A DNA stretch of 64,000 nucleotides, taken from the NCBI RefSeq assembly GCF_003206045.1, contig NZ_PZJM01000003.1, forward strand, positions 113,836-177,835. Reading direction: 5' to 3'. The position numbers were made by a program, and so were the translations under genes. The notes under the pieces were generated by a model. That model did no database searches. It was not told where the DNA came from and saw nothing but the letters and a program-made list of their open reading frames with translations. Every line of letters starts with the position of its first letter. Position 1 is the first letter of the stretch. Shown here in pieces: positions 7,889 through 16,286 of this stretch. Origin of the DNA: Salinicola lusitanus (GTDB taxonomy: Bacteria > Pseudomonadota > Gammaproteobacteria > Pseudomonadales > Halomonadaceae).

Positions 7889-8907
7889 AAGCCGGTCGTC
7901 TCGTAACGCGACTGGAAGCTCTCCACCGCGTTCTCGACATCGTCGATCTCCTGGTAGCGGGCGACGTGAAACAGCGCCTCGCCCTCGTTGACCAGCGGCA
8001 GGTTGCTCATGCCAATGACGATGCCATCGGCATTGGCCACGACCGGCGCTTCATCGTTGCCGAAAGGATCGGCCACCACGCCCAGCGACTGATGCTTGGC
8101 GACCCGCGCCCCCAGTCTGACGCGTGGCCTCAGAATGCCATCGATGGGTGCCCTGGCCCAGCTCGAACCGTTGGCCACTTCGGCGGGGGGCGGCGTGCGT
8201 CGGCGGCTGTCGGCCGGCAACATGCCGATCAGGCGCATCACACGCCGGATCCCCCTCACGCCGGGCGCGATCGCCCACTCGTCGAAGCGCAGCGCCTCGC
8301 CAGCCTCGTAGGTGAGCACGGGGACGCCACGATTCTGGGCGTATTCGCGCAGGCTCCCCTCGCGAAGCTCTGCATTGAGGATCACCGGTACGCCGAACGC
8401 CTCGGCCATGGCCTGGGTTTCGCGGTTCTGGCGCAGTTGGGAACGAATCTGGGGCAGGTTGGTGCGGTGAATGGCACCGGTGTGCAAGTCGATGATGTGA
8501 GTGGCCCGATCGACCATCTCCTCCCGCATCAGTGCGGCGATGCGAGAGCCCAGCGACCCGCCCTCACTTCCCGGGAAGCAGCGATTGAGATCGCGCCGGT
8601 CCGGCAGGTAGCGCGACTGCTGGACGAAGCCGAAGACATTGACGACGGGTACGGCGATCAGGGTCCCGCGCAATCGCGACAGGTTCGGCAGCCGTAACAG
8701 CCGGCGCACGATCTCGACGCCGTTGAGCTCGTCGCCGTGGATCGCGCCGCAGACCAGCAACACCGGGCCGGGCTGGCGACCATGGACTACCTCTACCGGA
8801 ATATGCATCGGGGCGTGGGTATAGAGCTTGGCCACCGGGACATCGACCTGCCGGCGCGTGCCCGGTTCGATTCGCTCGCCGACGAGGGTGAAGGCTTCCT
8901 GCGCCAT
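7885..8907 (-). CDS. Succinylglutamate desuccinylase/aspartoacylase (AstE/AspA) family zinc hydrolase
   Basis: A 340-residue M14-like zinc carboxypeptidase-fold protein that would cleave an amide bond in an N-acyl amino acid or similar substrate. The zinc motif is split as GAIHGDELNG (about 53-62, His and Glu ligands) and DLHTGAIHRTNLPQIR (about 140-155), with a substrate carboxylate-binding Arg in DLNRCFPG. A C-terminal beta domain (about 245-340) ends the protein. The ATG at 8907 is preferred over the TTG at 8922 because AAGGA sits seven bases upstream. The substrate cannot be assigned: the astABCDE operon is absent, so arginine succinyltransferase catabolism is unlikely. Related proteins in other proteobacteria are linked to RimK. 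Confidence 0.85.
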   Translation of the reverse strand: MAQEAFTLVGERIEPGTRRQVDVPVAKLYTHAPMHIPVEVVHGRQPGPVLLVCGAIHGDELNGVEIVRRLLRLPNLSRLRGTLIAVPVVNVFGFVQQSRYLPDRRDLNRCFPGSEGGSLGSRIAALMREEMVDRATHIIDLHTGAIHRTNLPQIRSQLRQNRETQAMAEAFGVPVILNAELREGSLREYAQNRGVPVLTYEAGEALRFDEWAIAPGVRGIRRVMRLIGMLPADSRRRTPPPAEVANGSSWARAPIDGILRPRVRLGARVAKHQSLGVVADPFGNDEAPVVANADGIVIGMSNLPLVNEGEALFHVARYQEIDDVENAVESFQSRYETTGF

Positions 8908-8961
8908 GACAATCCTTGACAATGGTTGGGTCGGTAGTGACGAGATCGTGAAACCCTCACG

Positions 8962-9564
8962 TCAGCGGGAGGGGGCATCCCGCTGGATCGCTTCCAGCTC
9001 GAAGATCAGCGTCACATGATCACCGACCATACCGTTGTCGACGCCGTAATCCATCCCCCAGTCACTGCGATCGAGAGCGCCACGGACCGACAATCCCAGC
9101 GTGGGCCGCTTGTGCCCGAACGGATAGACCGCATCACGGTTCAACGTGACGTCCAGCGTGACCGGCTCGGTACGTCCCAGCAGCGTGAGCTTGCCATTCA
9201 GCGTACCGGTCGTCGGGGAGGAGGGCTCGAAATCCGTGGCCACGAAATGTATCCGCGGATGACTGCCCGCGTCCAGAAAGTCGCGTCCCCGCAGATGCTC
9301 GTCGCGAGCCCCGAGATTGGTGAAGACGCTGGTGGACTGGATCGTGACCTCTGCCGAGATCAACCTCTGCGCCTCCCGGTCATAGACGAAAGTGCCCTCG
9401 CCCTCCAGGAACTGTCCAAGCAGGTTCTCGTAACCCAGATGATCCACCATGAACGCGATGGAGAAGTGTTCGGGATCGATATCGAAGTGCTGCGGCTCGG
9501 CGCTTGCCGGCGGCGACGCCAGCAGCACCAGCGCGGGGAGAAGATTCAGCCAAGCGCGTCTCAT
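8962..9564 (-). CDS. YceI family periplasmic protein
   Basis: A 200-residue periplasmic lipocalin-like protein expected to bind a long isoprenoid or other amphipathic lipid. The signal peptide is MRRAWLNLLPALVLLASPPASA (cleavage about residue 22). The YceI fold follows: HFDIDPEHFSIAFMVDHLGY, then a GxFxEGEGTFVYD segment and HLRGRDFLDAGSHPRIHF, which are family hallmarks. AAGGAGG lies before the ATG. It is 55 bases downstream of the CDP-alcohol phosphatidyltransferase gene on the same strand and may share its transcript, which would link two envelope or lipid genes. The exact ligand is unknown. Confidence 0.9.
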   Translation of the reverse strand: MRRAWLNLLPALVLLASPPASAEPQHFDIDPEHFSIAFMVDHLGYENLLGQFLEGEGTFVYDREAQRLISAEVTIQSTSVFTNLGARDEHLRGRDFLDAGSHPRIHFVATDFEPSSPTTGTLNGKLTLLGRTEPVTLDVTLNRDAVYPFGHKRPTLGLSVRGALDRSDWGMDYGVDNGMVGDHVTLIFELEAIQRDAPSR

Positions 9565-9619
9565 GACGGCCTCCTTGCGGGGAAATCGACCAAAATATCG
9601 CGCGAGACGGCGATGCCGC

Positions 9620-10381
9620 TCACAGCTCGATGTCGCCGGCAGGACGCCGATGCCAGAGCCAGACGATGTCCCGACCGAACGAGAGGACCAGCAGCAGTGC
9701 CGCGACCAATGTGAAAGCGGTCGCCCACGACGATTCGACGAAGGGGAGCAGGCAGACCATCAACGTCGACACCTGCCAGACGCAGACCGTCTTGCGGAAA
9801 TAGCTCTCGGGCAGGGCGCGATTGAGCCACGGCGAGTAGAACCCGGCCACCAGAAATACATAGCGGGCCAGCCCGATGACCAGGATCCAGGCCCCCACCT
9901 TGTCGAGGGCGATCAACGCCACGCACAGCACGACGATGAAAAACGCGTCCAGCTCCATATCGAATCGCGCGCCGAAGGCGCTCGACGAGCCGGTTCGCCG
10001 CGCCACCCAACCATCGATCCCGTCGAGGGCCAGTGCCAGCAACGACAACGCCGCGATCCCTTCGGCGTGGCGCTGGATGAAATCTGGATAGACCACGACG
10101 CCAGCGACGACCGCGATCAGCACCGCTCGGAGCAGGGTGACACGGTTCGCCCAGCCGAGCCCCTGCCGCGAGGCTGGCCAGGCCCAGAGCACTGCCGTGG
10201 CGATCGCCAGATAAATGCCGCCGGCCGTGAGACGCAGGCCCGAGGGCGCCGAGAAAGCCCAGTGCACCCACTCGGTGAGCAGGCCGACCATGGCGAGCCC
10301 CGCGGCCATCTCGACCCAGCCGCGCAGGGATCTGCCCCGCCGGGAAACCGCTGCCGAGATACGTGTCGATGAGTGTCGCAT
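9620..10381 (-). CDS. CDP-alcohol phosphatidyltransferase family membrane protein
   Basis: A 253-residue multi-spanning membrane protein carrying the CDP-alcohol phosphotransferase motif: DGIDGWVARRTGSSSAFG followed by ARFDMELDAF (about residues 143-170, all four Asp and the Arg present). It should join an alcohol to a CDP-activated lipid or head group. It is longer than PgsA (182) and has an additional pair of N-terminal membrane segments (about 25-60). GGGAGGAGGT precedes the ATG at 10381. The substrate alcohol is not predictable. It probably forms an operon with the downstream YceI gene. Confidence 0.88.
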   Translation of the reverse strand: MRHSSTRISAAVSRRGRSLRGWVEMAAGLAMVGLLTEWVHWAFSAPSGLRLTAGGIYLAIATAVLWAWPASRQGLGWANRVTLLRAVLIAVVAGVVVYPDFIQRHAEGIAALSLLALALDGIDGWVARRTGSSSAFGARFDMELDAFFIVVLCVALIALDKVGAWILVIGLARYVFLVAGFYSPWLNRALPESYFRKTVCVWQVSTLMVCLLPFVESSWATAFTLVAALLLVLSFGRDIVWLWHRRPAGDIEL

Positions 10382-10635
10382 CGGCGACCTCCTCCCTGAT
10401 GATGGCTCGCACCCCGACCTGTCGTGACGCCGGATCGCGATGCCCTTCCCAACCGATACGCTACCGGTACAAGTTTGGATGCAGTTTGACCGATTTGCGA
10501 GAGTGACGGGTCACCGTGGCGACCGACGGGGCCGGCAACGCCGAGAGCTGGCCGACTTCCAGGCCGCCCACTTCGCCCCGGCAGCCTCCCGACGGCGCCA
10601 TCGGAGCGAGCAAATCTTGTTCATTGATTTATTAT
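10382..10635. other. Divergent intergenic region upstream of the pterin-like cluster
   Basis: No gene was found between the two divergent operons. It holds the ribosome-binding site of the CDP-alcohol phosphatidyltransferase gene at its left end. To its right it becomes AT-rich (from about 10615), where the promoter for the rightward operon should lie, next to the TGTACA operator at 10636-10654. Confidence 0.4.
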
Positions 10636-10654
10636 TGTACACCATTTGTACAAT
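10636..10654 (+). promoter_or_regulatory. Candidate operator: TTGTACA-N5-TGTACAA
   Basis: A perfect inverted repeat, TTGTACA (10636-10642), five bases, TGTACAA (10648-10654). Each half also contains the self-complementary hexamer TGTACA, so there are two palindromes 11 bp centre to centre, about one helical turn. It lies about 80 bases upstream of the first gene of the cluster (10736) in the only AT-rich stretch of the intergenic region. The binding protein is unknown and no regulator gene is adjacent. Confidence 0.55.
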
Positions 10655-10735
10655 TCCAATTCGTCACACTCTGCCATACTGTCAGCAGGACGACGAGCCG
10701 CCACCCCGATCTGCCCTCAAGGAACGGATACCGCA

Positions 10736-11707
10736 ATGACGACGCCTTACGCTCACGCCTTCTGGTCTCTCGGCAACGGTAACGGCGAAATTCGCCAGGC
10801 CGAGCTGAGTGTCAGCGGCGACTTGATGATCCGCACCTGTTACTCCGCCATCAGCCGGGGCAGCGAGACGCTGGTCTTCAATGGCCAGGTACCGGCAAGT
10901 GAATACCAGCGGATGCGGGCGCCCTTTCAAAGCGGCGAGTTCCCCGGCCCGGTCAAGTACGGCTACTCCAATGTCGGCGTCGTCGAGCAGGGCGCGCATG
11001 ACTGGCACGGGCGCTACGTCTACTGCCTTCACCCTCACCAGACCCACTATCGGGTCGGCGTCGACGACGTCGTGCCGCTGCCGCCCGGCGTGCCCCCGCA
11101 GCGCGCGATACTCGGCGCCAACATGGAAACGGCGCTCAACGCCCTGTGGGACGCGGCGCCGGGAATCGGCGACCGGATCAGCGTCGTCGGCGCTGGCGTC
11201 GTCGGTGCCCTGGTGGCCTGGCTCTGCGCCAGATTGCCCGGGACCCGCGTCCAGTTGATCGATATCGACGAGCGCAAGCGCTTCCTCGGAGAGGCGCTGG
11301 GAGTGGACTTCCACACCCCCGAAACCGCCGAGGCCGAACAGGACCTGGTCGTGCACGCCAGCGCGTCGAATGCCGGCCTGCAGAGTGCCCTCTCACTGGC
11401 GGGGTTCGAGGCCACCGTACTGGAAATGAGCTGGTACGGCAGCCGCGAGGTCAACCTGCCGCTCGGCGAGGCGTTTCACGCCCGCCGTCTGACGTTGCGC
11501 TCGAGCCAGGTCGGCAGCGTATCGCCCGGACACCGCCCTCGCTGGAATCACCAGCGACGGCTGGCGCTGGCGCTGGCGCTGCTCGATCACGACTGTCTGG
11601 ACGTACTGATCAGCGGAGAAAGCCATTTCCGGGATCTACCCGAAACGCTCAAGCGACTGAGTCAGCGTGACGACGATACGCTCTGCCAGCGCATCCGCTA
11701 CGGCTGA
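10736..11707 (+). CDS. MDR-family (zinc-alcohol-dehydrogenase-like) oxidoreductase, zinc ligands absent
   Basis: A 323-residue medium-chain dehydrogenase/reductase-like protein. The Rossmann motif [15 protein letters not shown] (about 149-163) followed by an acidic residue in LIDID shows NAD(H) binding. The catalytic half is short and retains [15 protein letters not shown], typical of this subfamily, but I see neither the GHE zinc motif nor the four-Cys structural zinc loop. It is likely a zinc-independent reductase. ATG 10736 is chosen over an upstream in-frame ATG (10646) because AAGGAA precedes it and the protein then begins at the natural N-terminus. It is the first gene of the five-gene rightward operon; I infer a redox step in the cluster product. 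Confidence 0.8.
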   Translation: MTTPYAHAFWSLGNGNGEIRQAELSVSGDLMIRTCYSAISRGSETLVFNGQVPASEYQRMRAPFQSGEFPGPVKYGYSNVGVVEQGAHDWHGRYVYCLHPHQTHYRVGVDDVVPLPPGVPPQRAILGANMETALNALWDAAPGIGDRISVVGAGVVGALVAWLCARLPGTRVQLIDIDERKRFLGEALGVDFHTPETAEAEQDLVVHASASNAGLQSALSLAGFEATVLEMSWYGSREVNLPLGEAFHARRLTLRSSQVGSVSPGHRPRWNHQRRLALALALLDHDCLDVLISGESHFRDLPETLKRLSQRDDDTLCQRIRYG

Positions 11708-11828
11708 CGCGACGTACCTCATGATGCCGGCCCGGTATCGCAAGCTTCGCCGGGCAGGTTCGCCAGGGACAGCAAGACGCAAATTCGGCAACGGCCCCAT
11801 ACGGCCAACTCAGCAAGGAGCGAGAGGA

Positions 11829-12227
11829 ATGTTCAGCTTGACCGTTCGCGATCACATGATGATCGCCCACAGTTTCAATAGTGAAACCTTCGGCCCGGCG
11901 CAGAAGCTTCACGGTGCGACGTACGTGGTCGACGCCACCTTCAAGCGTCCCGAACTCGACCAGGACGATCTCGTCGTCGATATCGGTCTGGCCAGCGAAA
12001 CGCTGAAACGAGTGCTCGGTGAATTCACCCTGGGCAACCTCGACGAGATCGGCGAATTCAAGGGCCGCAACACCACCACCGAATTCATGGCCAAGGTCGT
12101 ATTCGACCGACTCTCCCACGCCATTCGCGAGGGTGAGCTGGGTGACGGCGGCCGCCATCTCACTGCCCTGACCGTGACCCTGCACGAGTCCCACGTGGCC
12201 TGGGCGAGTTACGAAGGGGGGTTATGA
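11829..12227 (+). CDS. 6-pyruvoyl-tetrahydropterin synthase (PTPS/QueD)-like protein, divergent active site
   Basis: A 132-residue T-fold protein related to PTPS and QueD. Family landmarks are MIAHSF (His14), LHGATY, DLVVDIG (about 46-52), [15 protein letters not shown] and the C-terminal [13 protein letters not shown] with its conserved Glu and His. Two key positions differ from active PTPS/QueD: the zinc motif H-G-H is H28-G29-A30, and the catalytic Cys just before it is missing. The whole protein has no cysteine. AAGGAG precedes ATG 11829. It overlaps the next gene by four bases. A role on a pterin-like or other T-fold substrate is inferred from the neighbouring GTP cyclohydrolase II; QueD activity is unlikely. 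Confidence 0.82.
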   Translation: MFSLTVRDHMMIAHSFNSETFGPAQKLHGATYVVDATFKRPELDQDDLVVDIGLASETLKRVLGEFTLGNLDEIGEFKGRNTTTEFMAKVVFDRLSHAIREGELGDGGRHLTALTVTLHESHVAWASYEGGL

Positions 12228-13288
12228 GCGACTTCACGCTGATCGTCGCCGGCGACCCCGGCCAGTTGACCGGTGGCTACGTCTACGATGCGCGAATCGT
12301 CGAAGCGCTGCGCGCCACCGGCTGGACCATCGACGTGATCGGGCTCGAGGGTCGCTTTCCCGAGCCGGACGCCGTCGCCGCCCACGCCCTGGACAGCGCC
12401 TTGACCGCACTGGCGGACGGCAGTCGGGCCGTGATCGACGGGCTTGCCATGGGCGGGCTACCGGCCATCGTCGAGCGTCACGCGTCGCGGTTATCCATCA
12501 CCGCACTGGTGCACCATCCCCTCGCCGACGAAACCGGCCTGGGCGCACCGGAGCAGCAGCGCTTCCGCATCAGCGAGACCCGCGCCCTGGCCGCAGCGGG
12601 GAGCGTCATCGTCACCAGCGTCTTCACCGCTCGTCGGCTTCGCGACTTCCAGGTGCCGGCCGACAAGATCGCGGTCATCGAGCCTGGCGTCGAGCCCGGC
12701 CCTCTGGCGAGCGGCGACGGCAGCGGCACGCCTCGCCTGCTGTGCATTGCAACGGTGACGCCGCGCAAGGGCCAGGATCTGCTGGTCGAAGCGCTGGCAG
12801 GCCTGACCGCGCTGCCGTGGCAGTGCGATCTGATCGGCGCGCTGGACCGAGCCGACACCTACGTCGCCAAGGTGCGCGAGATCATCGACGAACACCAGTT
12901 GGGCGAGCGTATCCGGCTACTGGGCTCGCAGCCCACCGAGCGCCTGTCCGAGCATTACCGGCAAGCCGATCTCTTCGTGCTGCCCTCGCACTACGAAGGC
13001 TACGGCATGGTGGTCACCGAAGCGCTCGCCCACGGCCTGCCGATCGTCACCACGACGGGCGGCGCCCTGGCCCATACGCTGCCCGACGGCGCCGGTATCA
13101 AGGTGGCGCCGGGAGACGTGGTGGCGCTGCGTGACGCGCTCGAACGCATGCTGGAAGATCCGGAGACCTACCAGCGCTGCAGGGACGGAGCCAGAGCGTG
13201 TCGCGATACCCTGGCCGACTGGCACGCCGCCGCCGCCGCCTTCGGTCAGGCCCTGAAGCGCTCGGACACGAGAGAGGCAACGCGCTGA
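12224..13288 (+). CDS. Family 4 glycosyltransferase
   Basis: A 354-residue GT-B glycosyltransferase of family GT4, using a nucleotide sugar as donor. The N-terminal domain begins with the Gly-rich [17 protein letters not shown]. The C-terminal nucleotide-sugar domain has [20 protein letters not shown] (about 169-188) and the retaining E-x7-E motif in [18 protein letters not shown] (about 254-271). It is soluble, with no signal peptide. Its ATG overlaps the PTPS-like stop (ATGA) and its stop overlaps the methyltransferase start (TGATG), so all three are translationally coupled. It is probably the step that glycosylates the cluster product. Confidence 0.9.
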   Translation: MSDFTLIVAGDPGQLTGGYVYDARIVEALRATGWTIDVIGLEGRFPEPDAVAAHALDSALTALADGSRAVIDGLAMGGLPAIVERHASRLSITALVHHPLADETGLGAPEQQRFRISETRALAAAGSVIVTSVFTARRLRDFQVPADKIAVIEPGVEPGPLASGDGSGTPRLLCIATVTPRKGQDLLVEALAGLTALPWQCDLIGALDRADTYVAKVREIIDEHQLGERIRLLGSQPTERLSEHYRQADLFVLPSHYEGYGMVVTEALAHGLPIVTTTGGALAHTLPDGAGIKVAPGDVVALRDALERMLEDPETYQRCRDGARACRDTLADWHAAAAAFGQALKRSDTREATR

Positions 13289-14214
13289 TGCCGACCTCGA
13301 CGCCCCCCGCCACCGACGCGCTGTTCAGCGATCAATGGCTGACGCTGAGGGAGCCCACCGATCACAGGGCACGCGATGCCCAGCTCACCCACGCCGCAGA
13401 CCAGTGGCTGGTGCGCCGCGCCGCAACGAATCAGTCGCTGGACACCCGGCCGTTCGAGACACGGCGTACCGTGGTCGACCTGGGCTGCGGCAGCGGCTCC
13501 AATCTGCGCTATCTGGCCCCGCGCCTGCAGGGCGCCCAGCAGTGGCGGCTGATCGATCACGACGCCGGGCTGCTGGCCCAGGCCCGACAGCGCTGCGAGT
13601 CGCTGGCGAGTGCCGACGGCCAGCCGATCCATCTCGAGACCGATCAACTGAGCCTGACGACGGCCTGGCAACACGGCCTGGAAGGCGCCGATCTGGTCAC
13701 CGCCTCGGCGCTGTTCGACCTGCTGACGGCCGACGCCCTCGAGGCAATGGCCGATGCCTGCCAGCGTAGCGGCTGTGCGGTGCTGTTCGCGCTCAGTATC
13801 GATGGCCTGATCCGGTTCCACGATGCCAGCGGCAGCGCGCTCTACGACGACGACGATCGCTTCATGCTCGCCGCGCTGCAGGCCCACCAGCATCGCGACA
13901 AGGGGGGTGGCCCGGCGGTAGGCGGTGAGGCTCCCCGTAGACTTCGCGAGAGCTTCCACCGTCGCGGCTACCATATCCGTGAAGCCGCCTCCCCCTGGCG
14001 ACTCGGGCCGGAGTCGCAGCCTCTCGCCGAATCGCTGATGGCGGGCTGGCGCCAGGCGCTTCACGAGCATCTGCCACAGCAGCGGGACCGCGTCGACCAG
14101 TGGCATGGCCGCCATCTCGACGACCTGCGGCGTGGCCGGGTGACCTTGACCGTGGGTCACCGGGACCTGCTGGCGACTCCGGCCGATGCAACGCACCCGG
14201 GAGCGCGAGCGTGA
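13288..14214 (+). CDS. Class I SAM-dependent methyltransferase
   Basis: A 308-residue Rossmann-fold methyltransferase. Motif I is VVDLGCGSGSN (about 62-72), an acidic SAM ribose ligand follows in RLIDHDAG (about 88-95), and post-motif LVTASALFDLL (about 143-153) is present. The first 45 residues are polar. Start ATG 13288 overlaps the preceding stop and removes an upstream extension that would lie within the glycosyltransferase gene. It overlaps the next start as GTGA. I infer that it methylates a nucleophile on the same metabolite that the GT4 enzyme glycosylates. Confidence 0.88.
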   Translation: MPTSTPPATDALFSDQWLTLREPTDHRARDAQLTHAADQWLVRRAATNQSLDTRPFETRRTVVDLGCGSGSNLRYLAPRLQGAQQWRLIDHDAGLLAQARQRCESLASADGQPIHLETDQLSLTTAWQHGLEGADLVTASALFDLLTADALEAMADACQRSGCAVLFALSIDGLIRFHDASGSALYDDDDRFMLAALQAHQHRDKGGGPAVGGEAPRRLRESFHRRGYHIREAASPWRLGPESQPLAESLMAGWRQALHEHLPQQRDRVDQWHGRHLDDLRRGRVTLTVGHRDLLATPADATHPGARA

Positions 14215-15197
14215 ATCGGAGGCTGTCGCCGTGGCTGCGGCTGGCCGTGACGCTGGCGCTGCTGGGCGTACTGGCGTGGAGACTGGATACCGGCCAGTTG
14301 CTGGAGAGGCTCACGGCGCTGTCGCCAGCCTGGGTTGCGCTTGCGGTCCTGCTTGGCCTCCCCCAGATCGCGATCTCGGCCTGGCGCTGGCGAATGACCG
14401 CCCACCGGGTCGGCATCGCGCTGCGCTGGCCCACGGCCATTCGTGAGTACTATCTGGCCACCTTCCTGAATCAGGTACTGCCGGGCGGCGTCCTGGGGGA
14501 CGCGGCTCGGGCCTGGCGTCACGGCAACGCCCCGACGAACGCCGCTGGCAGTCAGCCATCGCCCTCAGGACCGGCGGTGCGTGCCGTGATCATCGAGCGG
14601 GCCTCCGGCCAGGTGGCGCTGCTGCTGGTGGCGGTCGCCGCCGTCTCGCTCTCGCCGGCGCTACGCCACGGGATCGCTCGGGCATGGCAACCCTGGACGA
14701 CGACCCTGGTATGGCTGCTGCTGGCGGTACTGCTGCTGGTCGGCGTCATCATCGGCGTCTCGAAGCGACGACCCGGGACGGCTCTGGCAACCTTCTGCCG
14801 GGACGTCAGGCGGGCGTTGCTGACGGCGTCGGTATGGCCCGCCCAACTGGTCAGCTCGCTGCTGGTCATCGCCACCTACGTCGCGGTCTTTCTCTGCGCC
14901 GCCCAGGCCCTCGGCCTCCAGCGGCCGGTCTCACAGCTGCTGCCGCTGATCCCGCCCCTGCTGATGGCCATGGCGATCCCCTTGACCATCGCCGGTTGGG
15001 GGCTACGGGAAGGAGCCGCCGCGTTGATCTGGCCCCTGGCCGGCCTGCCGGCCCAGGAGGGCGTCGCGCTGTCGGTGGCCTACGGCCTGCTCGTGCTCGC
15101 CGCCAGCCTGCCGGGATTGGGAGTGCTGCTGTGGGACCGTCGGGCGAGCCAGGCAGTCTCGCTTCGCCGCAAGCTGGCATCGGAGGGGCATCCTTGA
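14211..15197 (+). CDS. Lysylphosphatidylglycerol synthase-type flippase-like membrane protein
   Basis: A 328-residue integral membrane protein of the LPG_synthase_TM (UPF0104) type, with about eight hydrophobic segments. Family markers are AWVALAVLLGLPQIAISAWRW (about 45), YYLATFLNQVLPGGVLGDAARAWRH (about 82-106) and the late IAGWGLREGAAALIWPLAG (about 260-278). GTG 14211 overlaps the methyltransferase stop. The catalytic GNAT domain of MprF is absent, so a flippase or membrane-translocating role is more likely than aminoacylation. Its place at the end of a glycosyltransferase-methyltransferase operon suggests that the cluster product is membrane-associated or exported. Confidence 0.85.
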   Translation: MNRRLSPWLRLAVTLALLGVLAWRLDTGQLLERLTALSPAWVALAVLLGLPQIAISAWRWRMTAHRVGIALRWPTAIREYYLATFLNQVLPGGVLGDAARAWRHGNAPTNAAGSQPSPSGPAVRAVIIERASGQVALLLVAVAAVSLSPALRHGIARAWQPWTTTLVWLLLAVLLLVGVIIGVSKRRPGTALATFCRDVRRALLTASVWPAQLVSSLLVIATYVAVFLCAAQALGLQRPVSQLLPLIPPLLMAMAIPLTIAGWGLREGAAALIWPLAGLPAQEGVALSVAYGLLVLAASLPGLGVLLWDRRASQAVSLRRKLASEGHP

Positions 15198-15202
15198 TGA
15201 GA

Positions 15203-16129
15203 TCAGGACACCGCTGGCGTTCGATCACGCAGGTCGAGATCGAACAGCATGTCCCGGCCGAGGCAAAAATGGCGACAGGCTGGCCGCAACGCCACATCCA
15301 GCGTCTCGATCTCCGGCAGCGTCAGCGCGGGACGGCCGGATCCGATCAGCATGGGGGCGACGACACTGTGCAAGCGGTCGAGACAGTCCGCCTCGAGAAA
15401 GCGGGAAATCGTCAGCCCGCCACCTTCGATCAGGATCCGACGATGGCCCTGCTCGGCCAGCAGCGCCAGAACCCTCGCGGGATCGAAGCCCGTCGCCTCC
15501 GGCGGCAACGACTTGACGCCGACATGCGCCGCGAGCCCGTGGCCCTCGACGCCCTCGTTGACGAGATGCCAGGTCGGCGCCGCCGACTGGCGGAAGACGT
15601 GACGGTCGGCCGGTACCCGCCCTCGCGGATCGAGCACCACCCGCAGCGGGTTGTCGCCCTCGACATGGCGCACGGTCAACTGCGGGTCGTCGGCGTCGAC
15701 CGTACCGGCACCGACGACGACCGCGTCGACCAGCGCCCGCATTCGATGCAGGTGGACCAGGCTCGGCTTTCCGGTCACGTAATGGGAAGCCCCGGTGACC
15801 GTCGCGATACGGCCATCCAGGCTCTGGCCCAACTGGGCGATGACGCACGGCCCCCGGCGCACCGAGGTCGTGCACCACGGCAACCAGATCGACAGCAGTT
15901 GCGCAGCCTCCTCGTCGACCGGATGGCTGCAGCGCCAGCCGCCGTCGGCGTCGACTTCCAGGCGATGATGCCCATCGACGACGGTCCCGTCGAACGTGTC
16001 GTCACGGGTCAGGGCCGCCACCTGGCGAAGCCAGCGCCAGGCCAGAGCGACGGATACGGTGGATTCAACGGCGTGGGCGGGATTATCGGACGAGGCAGTC
16101 ACGGTCATTCCTTGGCCAGACGGCATCAC
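15203..16129 (-). CDS. RibD C-terminal-domain reductase (stand-alone)
   Basis: A dihydrofolate-reductase-fold protein of about 308 residues without the RibD deaminase domain. The core shows VIAQLGQSLDGRIAT (about 95-109) and VVVGAGTVDADDPQLTVR (about 135-152), the NADPH and substrate segments of RibD and archaeal RibD2/ArfC reductases, then ILIEGGGLTISRFLEA. About 90 N-terminal residues are not part of that fold. The start is unresolved among GTG 16129, ATG 16126 and ATG 16108. It converges with the flippase gene and diverges from the GTP cyclohydrolase II-like gene. It is predicted to reduce the ribose of the GCH II product to a ribityl chain or a related intermediate. Housekeeping riboflavin genes are usually elsewhere, so this is likely pathway-specific. 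Confidence 0.83.
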   Translation of the reverse strand: MMPSGQGMTVTASSDNPAHAVESTVSVALAWRWLRQVAALTRDDTFDGTVVDGHHRLEVDADGGWRCSHPVDEEAAQLLSIWLPWCTTSVRRGPCVIAQLGQSLDGRIATVTGASHYVTGKPSLVHLHRMRALVDAVVVGAGTVDADDPQLTVRHVEGDNPLRVVLDPRGRVPADRHVFRQSAAPTWHLVNEGVEGHGLAAHVGVKSLPPEATGFDPARVLALLAEQGHRRILIEGGGLTISRFLEADCLDRLHSVVAPMLIGSGRPALTLPEIETLDVALRPACRHFCLGRDMLFDLDLRDRTPAVS

Positions 16130-16286
16130 AGCGTAGCAAAGATCGCCCTTAGCGCGGAGAGCGTTCGGCGGTGGGCGCCATCATTCCGGCTCACCCCGCC
16201 GATCCCCCACCCCGGGCCTCGGGTGCCGATCACGGAGAGCGATCACAGATGAGACTGATCATGGACGACAGGATAAGGAGACGATC

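Noticed and set aside
7885-8907. Zinc hydrolase considered as true AstE of arginine catabolism
   Set aside because: No other ast genes are present, and the family contains many members with other N-acyl substrates.
11829-12227. PTPS-like protein considered as QueD of the queuosine pathway
   Set aside because: The H-x-H zinc motif and the catalytic Cys are missing and no queC, queE or queF lies nearby.
14684-16252. 522-codon plus-strand frame through the flippase and RibD-C genes
   Set aside because: It overlaps two well-supported genes in another frame or strand and shows no family features.
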